A stretch of DNA of 64,000 bases from Rotaria macrura (lineage: Eukaryota; Rotifera; Eurotatoria; Philodinida; Philodinidae): the NCBI GenBank assembly GCA_900239685.1, contig OENT01000648.1, forward strand, positions 25,040-89,039, in the 5' to 3' direction. The notes under the pieces were generated by a model that saw nothing but the letters and a program-made list of their open reading frames with translations, ran no database searches and had not been told where the DNA came from. The translations under genes were made by a program, and so were the position numbers. Positions 10,599-45,764 of this stretch are shown piece by piece; within the stretch, counting starts at the first letter, position 1, and every line of letters starts with the position of its first letter.

Positions 10599-13421
10599 CA
10601 TTGTTTTGTTATTGAAATTTTCTGTTTTGTTATAATAAAAACGGTTACGAAACCGGAATGAATAGTAACAGAAATAAGATTATCAACATAATCGTAAATC
10701 ATGCGGTGTGATTTCACTAGAATCGATCAAGAAAACATAGAATTTCACATACGTATTATCGTACATCAACGATTATATCTTGTCTCGGAGGTATCATTGA
10801 AGTGCAAAAAATAAACGACAAAGCATCCTAAAATATTTATAGAACGTACTATGTATTCACTGGATCTAAGTAAATATGAAAAGTACATCATCTGTACTCG
10901 GAGCGACTCGCCAGTGTTTCTAATAGTAATAGCCCACAACGATAGAAAAGTGTCCAAGATCCTGGCGATATGCAATTGATACTCTATTTTACACTTTGTT
11001 GTAGAAAGAAAAGCAGAGGATCAATTGAATACTTGCTGAGATCTTTTGATATTTTGCATTTCATTGCACTGAAACTTCGAACTCATCAATCTATCGATTC
11101 GTCAACTTTTAATTTCATCGTCATGGTCGTAGTTTCTTCTATGATGATCTATTTTTAATGGATGTGCATCATCTTCTGAAAACCAAATAATTTTATTTAA
11201 CGAAATAACTTCATCTACGTCTTGTATACTCAGTGATACTTTGTTTGAAGAAATACAGTATCATCTTGTACTCTTCTGGTAAAATTGATACGTAACCGAT
11301 GAACTCTTTAATTCAGATTTCTGTTGGAAACGCTAAGAGCGACTATAACGACAGATTAAAGTTTTCTGTTGGCAATATTATGAATACAGACGGATGTTCA
11401 TCAAATAATGAACACAATAAATAGATTCCACTGTCACAATTTATTGCAAACAACCCAGAGGTACAATCAGAAGAAACATAAATATATCAATAGAAAAAAA
11501 AATTAATATTAAGCAAAAACATTAGTGCTTCTTGAAAGATTTCATTATTCGTGTGTGAATAGTATGTAACATTAAATAATGTTAATATATATGTAGTGGC
11601 GAAGTTACAACTTCGACAAAGGTGTACTATTCATACAATCAAATATCCAAAGCACCACAGTCGCCAACCTTGTTTGCAGAAGACGTTCCAATGGACTCAC
11701 CAAAATCATGACAAGAAATTGCACGACTTCACGTGTGTTACCGGGTAGTTAAAGAATATTAAAATGCGATTGTAAAGAGAGTCGTAAAACGAATCGATGT
11801 AAATGCAAACAAACCAAAAATATTATGTAAACTCTCCCTGTCATCAATCAGCAGTATGCGACAATACTTAATTTATGTATTCAACTGTATCTATCTATTT
11901 TGCTTAAAAAGAACTTCGATAATCAAAGTTCTACCTAAGGCACGACACATTGACGTATTGATTTTACTTCCAAAGATTTAAGCTATAACAATTGCTTCAT
12001 AATAGCCCACTTATAATATCGCCTAATGCAAGACAGACAAATAATTTCATCGTAAAATTTTTCAGCGATGAACACGTCTATAGTATGAGCCGTTTTAATC
12101 GGTTTCTATAATGACACTTGTAGACAAGCTACTACTATGTACTCGATTACGCTTGAAAGGCATTGACATATATCATTGAAGATGTATGCAGCATATGTCA
12201 AACTGAGTTCGATCCGATTCATAACCTTTCAATGAAGTAATTGCATGTATTTTGTTGGCATGGACATGATCCATACCATCTGTATCTTATGAAGAATGCT
12301 TTTTCACGAAAACAAGTTTATCATGAAGGAAAATTACAACACTGGATACTTCTTATAGAAGATCTTGAATAAATTTTGAAAACTTAAAAACCTAAACATA
12401 CGCCTTCAAAATATCCTAATGATACATTTAGGAACATTTAATTTTAAATATCGCATTGGAATAAAACGTTTTCCGGAGTAATTTATACTAATTATATTCG
12501 TGTGACTTTAACAAAAAAAGTTATTATAGATATGATAAATTGTAATTATGTTGATTGGAAGTTTGAATACTCATGTAACAAAGACAGGTGATGAAGAAAA
12601 TAGTGTTTGACATACGATTAGCAACTAGGTTCTTTAGATCTCTATTATGAGAACGTGTCATATGAAATCATTTATTTAAATAAAAAAAAATCTTATTTTT
12701 ACAGTGCTTATCAGCTTCTTTGTTCACATGAAAAGATTATGAGAAGTATCATAATCTTCTCATAACATCTAGTATATTCAAATGAGACTCTTGGTAAATC
12801 TTTATTGATGAAAATATTAATGATTAGATAAAAGTGACTTGGTTATTCAAAGAAGAAAAAAATTAATCAAAATATGATAATTGACAATGTTTATTTTTAA
12901 ATAAATACTGGAAGACTTGCACGATTTTTTTTTCATAAAACTACTGATCATATAAGATTCGCTAGATACTTAATTTAATTGTGTAATTGAATGAGAATAA
13001 TTCTATAGTTTATTTCTCTTTCATCGTTGTTTTTTTTTTATTAGTCTGTAGTAAACAATGGTGTATTAGATTATTCATTCATTGCAGTGAAGCAGAATTT
13101 TTCTTTTCAGACGATTCTATCTTCCTGTTTGAAAATGATATCCTACGCCCAGCTTATTGTAAATCTTTGCATTAATTCATAAACTAACACGAACTAAGAA
13201 TCATGCACTAGACAAAGCATGCAATCTGTTCATCCAGACTAGATTTGATCAACAACATTTAAATTACTTTTCTTCTAAACTTTGTATTAGATAATTTAGC
13301 AAGATCTTCAAGATGATTAATGATGAAAAATGTTTGACTTTGTGCAATGTCCTTAGAAAGATTTTGTTTTAGCATAGCTCATAAGTTTGTCATGTTTCTT
13401 AGTTTGTTTTTGTTCGTTGAA
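10599..13421. other. Long spacer, no supported gene
   Basis: AT-rich DNA with scattered short frames lacking domains. A 10-bp-stem hairpin (ttatgagaag ... cttctcataa) lies near 12737-12766. An imperfect inverted pair (gtgtgaatagtatgt and gtactattcatac) brackets about 60 bases near 11555-11635, possibly a decayed element. No tRNA or other RNA gene was seen. Confidence 0.4.
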
Positions 13422-13423
13422 TA

Positions 13424-14879
13424 TTGCTCAAAGATTCAAGTGATGACAAAAATGTACTGAATCCTAATTTGTTCATTTTCTTTCAACAATTTTGTATGCA
13501 AGCTAATTAGTCTTAGTTATCTATGCTAAACATGTTTAGAAACTTGAAACTTCGCCAACAAAAAGAAGGAAAAAACCTATTATGTTGATTCTTTCTTGAG
13601 AAACGTTCGCTGAATATACGCTAGTCCGGATGCGTACATGTCATTGTTAATATGTTCCTATTTCAAATGATAGTTTACAACGAAAACCTCATCTAATCTT
13701 TTCATGTCCATCATCGATATTTACACTGCAAGAGTAGGCAGTAAATGTTCTCGAGAGAATAGTTGACTTATAAAAAGGGCATCTGTCAATAATAGACTCG
13801 AAACAGAACTAGTATTGATGGATTTCTTTCTGTTGCTAGGATCAGATTGTGTCAAACTAAATATACAGATATGCGGAAATGCTTCAAGAATATGAGATAT
13901 AATAATTAAAGTTTTCTTTTTTTCAACATTATCCCATGATAAAAATATTATTTTCTGAGACAACTCAATAGTTCGAAGAATATAGTATCGAAGAAAAAAA
14001 AACCAGAGCTCGATTCATCTATATTCCAGGCACAGTTTACAAATGCATGATAATCTTTTGCTGAAGATGATTTCGGCTAGAGATTCAATGGAGAACGTTT
14101 AGTTCGACTTGTCTTTGAGCTTTATGAGTATATAGATTATATGCAAGGGTACAATCAGAAGTAAGAAAACGTTTTTCAATGTCATCTAGCTATGGCAATA
14201 ATCCTAGAAAATCTTTCTCATGGTATCTCGTGTTTAGAATCGGACTCTCTTGTAATTGATTAATTAAATATAACAATTAAAATAAATGTTCTATGCTTGT
14301 CGTGTGATTGCTTTGTTGTTTTTCTCGGAAAGATAATGCATCGATCATTGAATGTTAGTCAAAACAAAAATAATTCAACACATGTATCTTGTATTCCTGG
14401 TTGAGTACTGTCAATTTGTATAATTAGGTTGAGACAATTGGATCTTAGTAAAAGAAAAAGCAGATCCAAGTGTTCCACAGCGAGTGTATCATTGGCACAT
14501 GCATGTATATGACGCATCAGGATGCCTTAACTATTCTCAAAAGAATATTTACTATCGATTCTTTCTTGGTAATTATCAAGGATGATCATGCATAGATTAC
14601 ATGAGTTTCTCATTGTAAATTGTCATTTGGAATAGAATCATATGAGCAATGAAAAAAACGACTACATCATCTAGACTATGGTTTATTCAACGAACTTTGT
14701 CGAGATAGAATCAACATAAGGGGTTTTTTTTTGTCTTCTTTTGTTTTTGTTGACGAAGTTTCAAGTTTCTAAACATGTTTAACATAGATAACTAAGACTA
14801 GATTGAATACAACATTGTCGGACGAACACGAACAAATTAGGATTCAGTACATATTTGTGATCACTTGAATCTTTAACAA
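13424..14879. repeat. 1.45-kb degenerate palindrome (long inverted repeat)
   Basis: The left arm (about 13424-13965) is matched by the reverse complement of the right arm (about 14320-14879), with small indels and roughly 70-75% identity by eye. Shared anchors are cttagttatctatg followed by taaacatgtttagaaactt, tactgaatcctaatttgtt, ttatgttgattct, caaatga-agtttacaa and gagaatagtt. The central 350 bases are not clearly paired. TA dinucleotides flank both ends (13422-13423, 14880-14881). No protein is encoded. It fits an old foldback or MITE-type insertion, or a decayed inverted duplication. Confidence 0.7.
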
Positions 14880-15200
14880 TACAGATATTAATGGAAATCG
14901 AATGTGTTTCATTATTCTATAGACGATAGAACAAAATTATTGTCAGCTATTTCTATCTAAAATCATCAAATATATACATATATAGTAAAATACTTCTCTA
15001 TTATATATGTAAATCAATATAAATAGTGAAATCAAATATGCAAAATGCTACAGAAAATATTTCTGTCCGTGTCTACAATATATTCTTATTCAGTAGAGAC
15101 ACTTACAAATCTATTGTTTGTACGACTGATACAAAACATAATCATTAATGAAAATGCATCGCATATGGGTACTGTCAAAAGTTGATCAATTGTCTAAAGT

Positions 15201-15206
15201 TTTATT
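15201..15206 (-). terminator. Poly(A) signal of the GPCR gene
   Basis: On the minus strand this reads AATAAA, 39-44 bases after the stop codon of the receptor gene. Confidence 0.5.
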
Positions 15207-15244
15207 TAAAATAAGGGAACATTTTGTTTTTGGTTTTGGTTTTC

Positions 15245-16360
15245 TTAAAAACCTGTCGATGTAAATAAACCCCATGTAGGTATACGTCTATGTGTTGTGC
15301 CATTGTTCGACATACCTAAGAGTTGTTTTAATGTTAAACGAAATTGTGGTGATGCAACACCGTATAGAACAAAGTTCAATGCATGATTTGAATAGGATAA
15401 TGATAATGTTATAGAATTAAATAGACGATAACGATGTTCTTGATTAAGATCTTGAAATATTTGTCCAATTACAATAGGTGAAAGTGATAGAATGAAAACA
15501 AGATTTAATATGAATAACATATATGAGATTTGTTTTGCACGTTGTGTTCCTTTGCGAGTTTTACCTTTCGCTGATTTATTCATTGTTGTTTTACTTAATG
15601 AAAAAAATAGACGATAAGCAATAATGCCTGCACATACAGTCATAATGACAAATGGAATAAGAACGTACGAGAATAGATCAATTATATTGTAGGGTTTTTC
15701 GAAAAATTGAAAATAAACTTGTGATGTATTATGTGTACAAACAACTATGTCTTTATATAATGATACATTATTAATAGATGATATTAATACTCGTCGTTTC
15801 GAACCCATAAATAGTAGAATATGACTATTTATCAATACAATAGCAATGCACATTGCTAAAAATATTCGATCAGCTGACTTCGGACGACAGAAACGTTTAT
15901 TTAACTGAACAATAGTACATGCTATTGCACGATCAATTGAAACAAGTGTTAATATCCATGATGATAAATGTGTTGTAACATAAGTTAGAAATGTATGGAA
16001 TTTACAAAGAAATAAACTTTGTTCTCTTATATCGAATAGGAAATAATCACGTAAGATAATATTTCCTAAACCTAAGTAGAGTACAATTAAATCAACAATT
16101 GATAGATACGCTAAATAACGAAATGTTGAATGTGTACGTAGTGTTTTTTGTGTAAAAACAATAAATGATAATGAATTACCAATACTACCAATAAGTAAAC
16201 AAATTAGTGCAAATGGTCGTGTTATACGTGGATCATAGATATCACTTATTAGAACAATTGTTTGTGTTAACAATGTCGTTAATTGTGTACTAGTTGTTGT
16301 TAAAATCGAATAAATACTATTTGATTGTAGATAAGATGAAGATGTTGAATTTAAAAACAT
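15245..16360 (-). CDS. Rhodopsin-like (class A) G-protein-coupled receptor
   Basis: An intronless 371-aa seven-helix receptor, probably for a neuropeptide, at the plasma membrane. Landmarks: N-glycosylation site at N4; TM1 with GN at 61-62; TM2 Asp at D90; TM3 Cys C119 paired with C208 in the second extracellular loop; the DRY box is DRA (143-145); TM6 has LSLSP (291-295) rather than CWxP; TM7 has NHALNFVLYG, where N329-x3-Y333 stands for NPxxY. The third loop is basic (KSAKGKTRKGTQRAK). The C-terminal tail is short. These features suit the FMRFamide/myosuppressin-like receptors expanded in rotifers and other lophotrochozoans, but the ligand cannot be read from sequence. The loss of Tyr in DRY could affect activation. 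Confidence 0.85.
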   Translation of the reverse strand: MFLNSTSSSYLQSNSIYSILTTTSTQLTTLLTQTIVLISDIYDPRITRPFALICLLIGSIGNSLSFIVFTQKTLRTHSTFRYLAYLSIVDLIVLYLGLGNIILRDYFLFDIREQSLFLCKFHTFLTYVTTHLSSWILTLVSIDRAIACTIVQLNKRFCRPKSADRIFLAMCIAIVLINSHILLFMGSKRRVLISSINNVSLYKDIVVCTHNTSQVYFQFFEKPYNIIDLFSYVLIPFVIMTVCAGIIAYRLFFSLSKTTMNKSAKGKTRKGTQRAKQISYMLFILNLVFILSLSPIVIGQIFQDLNQEHRYRLFNSITLSLSYSNHALNFVLYGVASPQFRLTLKQLLGMSNNGTTHRRIPTWGLFTSTGF

Positions 16361-17719
16361 TAGTAAAATGAAATTAAACTATTATTAATAAGTAATATTC
16401 GAATTTATAGGTGTAGTTTTTATTCTTGAAAGATAAAAACAATGTCAATAGATATTTGTTTTCTATGATATAAAGATATAACAATACAACATATAGATAT
16501 ACATTACATGAAAATTTATTAATGGCTATCACATTTTTATAGATTCGATATATGTTTATATTCATGAAGAAATAATTCATATATATATATATAAGAAGAA
16601 GGCAAAGAAATAGCTTTTTCTTCCTCTTTACTATATATGATTTATGCCGTCGAATCTCTCTATTCTTCCTCTATTTTTTTTTTCTTAGCTTTTATTGTCG
16701 ACAATAAGATCTACTTATTGTCGACATAATCCCACGTATAGGAATTAGAAATATCACTAAAGTTAACACATGTACGAGCACGGTGCATCACTGACAGGAA
16801 AATTAAAAAAATTGAGAGAACTTAAAGTAAATCATGACACATATATTTCTAAGTTGTTCTATTTATACTATGACAAATCTTTGCAAGAATATGTCTCAAT
16901 GGAGTGATGACTGATTGAAGACCATCAAACGTAACTCCAGTAATGATGACAAAATTCTCATAAGAAATATTGCTAATAATGTAGTCAATCTCTATCATGA
17001 CACATTCTATACATCTTTATTTATATTCATACAGACAAATATATAAATATATAAATAGATGGATAGATATGTTTATACACAAACAAGTACGCTTTTAATG
17101 TTTACAGGGAAACTTATTATGTAGATTCAGTCTTTGTTTGGTTATTTTGTTTTTTTTTCCATAGAATAAAGTTTTTATAGAAGACTACACGTAGGATTCT
17201 CTCGTTTTAACATCATTTGCCCATTGTAATAAGAGAGGCGTCGATAAAATCTAAAAATTTTCTTTTTATACCCTTTATTATGTAAATAAACTATGCAAAC
17301 ATTTGAAAATAATGAAAACTGTCGTATCACGTATTTTTTTTATCAGGGGTTTTGCGCATCTGGTTGGCATCAGCCGGTTCTACAAATTCGATATTTCTCT
17401 TTAAAGCCCAAGCAAATGACATATGAATGAAGAGAAAAATGAAGATGTGAAGGAAGAAGATGATTATAAATAAGCTCTTCTTCTCTAGAGTTCCGGTTCG
17501 ATTCACTAAGCGGGTTAAGTAATGATAGTAATTTGATTATTTGACATGTCGTCTAAAAATGTCATTTAAAATATGATTTATCGATTAAAGACCGCACTTC
17601 TTTAATTACTTACCCTAGTACTGATGTATGATTAACGTATAGATATCACTAGTTGTTGTTTATGCAGCTGCATGATGTAAACTAGTGTTTTCTTATTGGC
17701 TATTAATGAAAAGCAATTG
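16361..17719. promoter_or_regulatory. Divergent intergenic region between GPCR and PI4KA
   Basis: About 1.36 kb separates the two divergently transcribed genes, so both promoters should lie here. It holds an (at)n stretch near 16580-16591 and the perfect-stem hairpin at 16696-16726. No clear TATA or initiator was singled out, and no gene is supported; the minus frame at 16374-16580 is low-complexity AT-derived sequence. Confidence 0.4.
16696..16726. repeat. Perfect 13-bp stem hairpin
   Basis: tgtcgacaataag is followed by the 5-base spacer atcta and then the exact reverse complement of the first 13 bases. Each half also contains a smaller palindrome, attgtcgacaat-like. It lies in the shared GPCR/PI4KA upstream region. 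It could be an extruding or protein-binding palindrome, or the relic of a small inverted-repeat element. Confidence 0.7.
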
Positions 17720-40129
<22,410 letters not shown>

Positions 40130-42242
40130 AACTTTCTCTCGTTCATATTTAATCAATTATTTTTTTTTACTATGTTGTTAATTTTGAAGTATTGCTTTTG
40201 GTTTTTCTCGGGATTTTTATGCGATAACACAATTTTTCTTACATTTTTATGCCTCAATGCTTCTATGTTCAACGTGTTTTTTGATAACAACAAATCTACC
40301 TATTTTTTATTTTAAGAAAAAGGATTGTGTCTTTCTTGATTGTTTACTGTACTCATTTCTTTTGTTTTTATTACGTGAAATTATTTTGTGCATTTTCGGA
40401 AAACAATACAGGAGAATATATGTTTGATTAATCAAATATACGATTGCTACAATGGATTATGAAAGAAGAAGAATTCCCAACCGAAACGGTTAACGATCAA
40501 CCAGTATGATTGAAGTTGAGCGCTTGAATCATCAGACAGGAAACAAGAGATTTTAGGCATTTAAAATTTTGATGTAGGTTTTCTTAGATCCTGCGTTGAT
40601 CTATCTCGTTTGTGTTCAATAATTTAGAAACTAAATGATGACTACAAGTGATATTTTCAAATACGAAACAAAATTTTAGAGTTGTAAAAATTCATGTCTG
40701 TTCGTTGCTTCATGTTTTGCCAATAGGTCACTCATTCTTTTAGCTGTCAATGTTTTCTCTTGATAATCCTGTATTTCAGTTAAAAAAGCATACCTTACAA
40801 AAATCATGAACGTGGACTAGTTTACAATATTATCCGAGAATCGAGGGCCGTTTTTGTCTGTGTGTTGCCTGCGTTTTGGTATGTTCATGTTATTCTCTTT
40901 CAAAATATCCATCCAGATTAGTTCAATATTAAAACTACGAGAGAATGTGGAAGTGTGAATCTTCAATCGAATAGAATACTAATGTTCATACCACAAACCT
41001 ATGCACGTTTATCAATAAGAAAATAATAAATGAAATTTCATTTGTAATCATTAGAATTGAAACGTGTCATACAAATAAGGTCGTCAGTTAAGATTCAAAC
41101 TCGTGCAGTATTTATTCAATACTTAAAATGAAATTGTTTCGATCAGGAAATTAAATGTTGTCCATTTTTTTTTATAGAAAGCATCAAATCACATAATATA
41201 TAGAGAACACGGTTCTTCGTTACAAATACTATCCATGGAGATGCCATTGTACTAGATGAAGTAGTTCGATATTGTAAATTTCTATTAGATAATTTAAGAG
41301 GAAAAAGACGTGATGAAGTAAACATGAAAAAAAATAATTTAAAATCAATTTGACTGGCTTGTTAACAGGCGAAAAGAAAGGATAAAGAAATTGTTGAAGC
41401 ATGGTAAACAACGGCATGATGTGAGTTGTTGCAATATCGAACATTCTAGATTGTAGACAGAGTAAACAAAAAAAAAATGAAGACTTGAGAATGTTTTACG
41501 AATCATTATGTTTTTCTTGAGAGAAATATAGTATCCAACGTTGACCAGTGTATGTTCAGGAGCTGTCTGTGTAGCAAGATTTCCCAATAAAATATAAGAT
41601 TCAACACTATTATGAGAATTTAATGAAAGTGTCTATCAATCCTGTTTAGTAAAGATCTAACTTTTCTACTATAAATTTTACATCACTTTCTACAGGAAAA
41701 TATCTTCATGCTTGGATGAGGGAAACAAGAGTTTTGATGTCTTTCACTTACAATCTCATCTTACATTGCATGAGGATATCATATGTGTATAACTAAAAAT
41801 AAAACAATTTGTCACTTTTCTTTTTCATAATTCTGTAATGTTTAATCGGATTTAGTTGTGAATATTTCTTTTATATAAAAAAAAACAGAAAGAAAAAGCG
41901 AAACAATAAATTCATTCCTAGACATGATTTCTAAGAAAATCAGCACATACATAAGAGCCACAACATAAGGTTTCATGGATATTTAGCACGCTGAATACGT
42001 CCACACGCACTCGGTAACAATGAAGACAAACAAAAATGAAAAGAGAAACGGAAATTCACAAATAAAATATGCGCACTTCCATTTACGGAAGAGCCATATT
42101 GTTCAGCTATGCATTAATTGTACTTAGTTCAATAGATAATTCTCATATTATTTCTTATGTCGCACAACGAACATTAGAAGCAAATAAATAATTGATATAG
42201 ACACAAACGCACACACAAGCAAACAGATAATTATTATTTCAA
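40130..42242. other. Convergent spacer between PI4KA and ARL3 3' ends
   Basis: The two genes converge here, so it holds both 3' UTRs. No AATAAA was clearly assigned for either. Frames at 41143-41587 on the minus strand lack domains. No RNA gene or inverted repeat was recognised. Confidence 0.4.
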
Positions 42243-43587
<1,345 letters not shown>

Positions 43588-44106
43588 AGTAAGTTTAGAA
43601 ACACAACAGATTTGATTTGTGTGTTAATCTGTAAGAATAAAATGGTCACATTTTTCAAAGTTAAGGAAGAACAGAACAGATTATCCGCCGACAACAATAT
43701 AAAAGAAACAATGATGATCCTGTGGCGTCATGCAATAGCCATAGTACAACATATCGTATCGATGCAGCCTCTAGTGTTGCTAAGTTTTTCATGAGAATCC
43801 ATTCAGCTATATCCAAATAAAACGATGTCATGAAGATAAACAAACTTGCTTTTTAATGTATCTCGTGTAAACTACCTTGAAATTTTATATAGATGGCGCT
43901 GGTAGAAAATGATGTTAAACTATATTGAAGATAAATATCGACCATAGAATATCGGACAAGCGTAGTTAAAATTGTCATGATACTCAAGTTTTTCTTTTTC
44001 GCATTTGCCTGCATAGATATACATTGAGTTTCTAACTGCTTGTGTTAAGGTGCAAAACTTTACTCTTTAACGAATTGTACGTAAGATTCACTTTAACAGC
44101 AACATG
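43588..44106. other. Spacer upstream of ARL3
   Basis: Presumed ARL3 promoter region and leader. Short frames on both strands (43612-43843) overlap one another and have no domain. Confidence 0.35.
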
Positions 44107-44383
44107 TGGGATGAATCTTAATTTGAATTATGCCAGAGATGCTCACACAACATCCATATTAGCAAATGCAAAAGTATTAATTACTGGTGGGTATCATGAC
44201 ACGAAGAATCTATATAGTCCTGAGTGGTATGAACCATCAGAAGCAACTTGGACGAATGTTAGTGACATGAATAGTGGAAGATACACCTACACAGGGTCCG
44301 TAATAACAGGTGGAACAGTTTTAGCTATTGACGGAAATGAGGGTGTGTGTGTGAATGAAGCAAACACCCACACCCTCATCTAG
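44107..44383 (+). pseudogene. Kelch-repeat protein fragment
   Basis: The frame reads NLNYARDAHTTSILANAKV, then LITGGY, LYSPEWYEPSEATWTNVSD, and MNSGRYTYTGSV followed by a decayed repeat. This is the kelch/galactose-oxidase blade pattern (ARx-HTASxLxNGKVLVTGGY, AELYDPSTGTWT) common in rotifer and bacterial kelch proteins. Only about one and a half blades remain, with no start codon of its own, no splice sites that link it to further blades, and abrupt ends; the last codons run into a hairpin (44338-44379). It is best read as a relic of a multi-blade gene. The parent could lie elsewhere in the genome. Confidence 0.7.
44338..44379. repeat. GT/AC-rich hairpin ending the kelch relic
   Basis: atgagggtgtgtgtgt on the left pairs with acacccacaccctcat on the right (15 of 16 positions) around a 10-base loop. 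It terminates the kelch similarity. Confidence 0.6.
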
Positions 44384-45065
44384 TCGTTAGCTTTGACAGT
44401 GGAACGTTTCTCAACTTTTCTTTGAACATACTTCGTTGCACATCCCTGCTCGAAATGTAAAAGTTTATTAGACCTTTGTTTTTATGAAAGTTTGTTCCTT
44501 CATAGTGAAAGATATAAGATTACGAAAACTGCATATATATCAAGTAAACATCTGCAACAGATGAATGAATTGGGATGATCTATTGAATATTGAAAAATCT
44601 CGTTGAAATTCATCATGTTATTACATGTCTATTCAAGACAATGAAAACATGACAGTCTTATTCAAAGTGCTTCACAATAAATCGCTATACAAATGCTTTC
44701 ATTATTATGCTTGTAAACATGAATAAACTATATCAGTATTTAGTTAACGCCATTTTTATTGATCTACAACTGATCGAACAACAGAATATGACTAGCTGCA
44801 AGGTCAGATCAGAATGATCCTAATAGGCATCACCTTCTTGCATCGATTAGTTGCGTGACCATCAATTTGCATGAGACAAAACTTGATTTTAAAAAAGCTG
44901 CTTCGATCGAGTGAACAAAACATTTGAAAAGTATTGTCTACAATGGAGAAAGATGTAATGAACGAAATATGGCAATTTTTTAAAACATACTATCAAACAG
45001 ATGTGGATGAGAGTGGGTACTATGCGCGTGAGCGTGGATATTTGTGACAGGCGTGCATTCACATC
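44384..45065. other. Spacer, nothing recognised
   Basis: AT-rich sequence between the kelch relic and the foldback element, with no supported frame, RNA gene or repeat. Confidence 0.4.
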
Positions 45066-45067
45066 TA

Positions 45068-45498
45068 GGGGTGGAAAGTTACCATTATCAACCCATTAAG
45101 TTATAATTATCTGTTACTCAGTAACGACAACGGAGAAACAGAAACAACGATTCTTCCAATTACTTAGCAGCAAAAGATATTTCAATGAATATCACGAAAT
45201 TTTATAAAGGTTGACGATAGTAAATCGTGATTGGGGAACCCAAATCCGTTCTCAGAATTTGAAAATCTTGAAGTCGCTCTTCTACACCGGGAAGCTAAAT
45301 GAAAAAGTAAATCAGGATCTCTGTTCACAGATTTGGATTACCCGATCCATATTTACTATCGTCAACCATTATAAAATTTCGTGATTTTCACTGAAATATC
45401 CTTCGCTGTTAAGTAATTGGAAGCATCGTTGTTTTCTTTACTCCGTCGCCAAGTAACTGGCAACGGCCTGTTACCAAGTAACGGTAACTTCACAACCC
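45068..45498. mobile_element. 431-bp foldback element with GTTACC-rich ends
   Basis: A near-complete hairpin. The left arm (45068 to about 45250) matches the reverse complement of the right arm (about 45320-45498). Over about 80 bases near the arms' inner part (acaacgatNcttccaattac, cacgaaattttata, ggttgacgatagtaaat) identity is about 90%; the outer parts are weaker. The ends are ggggtggaaagttacc and, reversed, gggttgtgaagttacc, followed by gttactt-ggtaac type motifs. TA at 45066-45067 and 45499-45500 suggests a TA target duplication. The loop is about 70 bases. No protein is encoded. The same terminal motif occurs at 54201-54274. Confidence 0.78.
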
Positions 45499-45691
45499 TA
45501 TTCACACCCACAGCCAAATCCACATGCCAAGCACACACACCCATATCTACAGATGAACAGAAAAATGAAGTACGACTTTTGCACGATTCCATTTCTCAAA
45601 AGTTTTTTGCAATAAAAAATATGAAACACAGAATCAACTCAATGAATTATAATTATTTTTTCCATCCAATCAGAATATAAAACTTGCAAAA

Positions 45692-45697
45692 TTTATT
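45692..45697 (-). terminator. Poly(A) signal of the RNF213-type gene
   Basis: Reads AATAAA on the minus strand, about 70 bases beyond the stop codon. Confidence 0.5.
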
Positions 45698-45764
45698 TGT
45701 ATTGAGTTTGTATCAAAGTCAATTCTTAGTCTTAAAAAATAAAACATATCGATCGGGACGATAT

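Noticed and set aside
12987-13175. Possible second small secreted peptide (62 codons)
   Set aside because: The frame begins at TTG, not ATG, and its hydrophobic stretch is AT-driven; no cysteine framework or intron pattern like the 5754-6040 gene.
17450-17520. tRNA-like ggttcgattc string near 17491
   Set aside because: The upstream 60 bases cannot form D and anticodon arms; no cloverleaf is possible. No tRNA or rRNA was found elsewhere.
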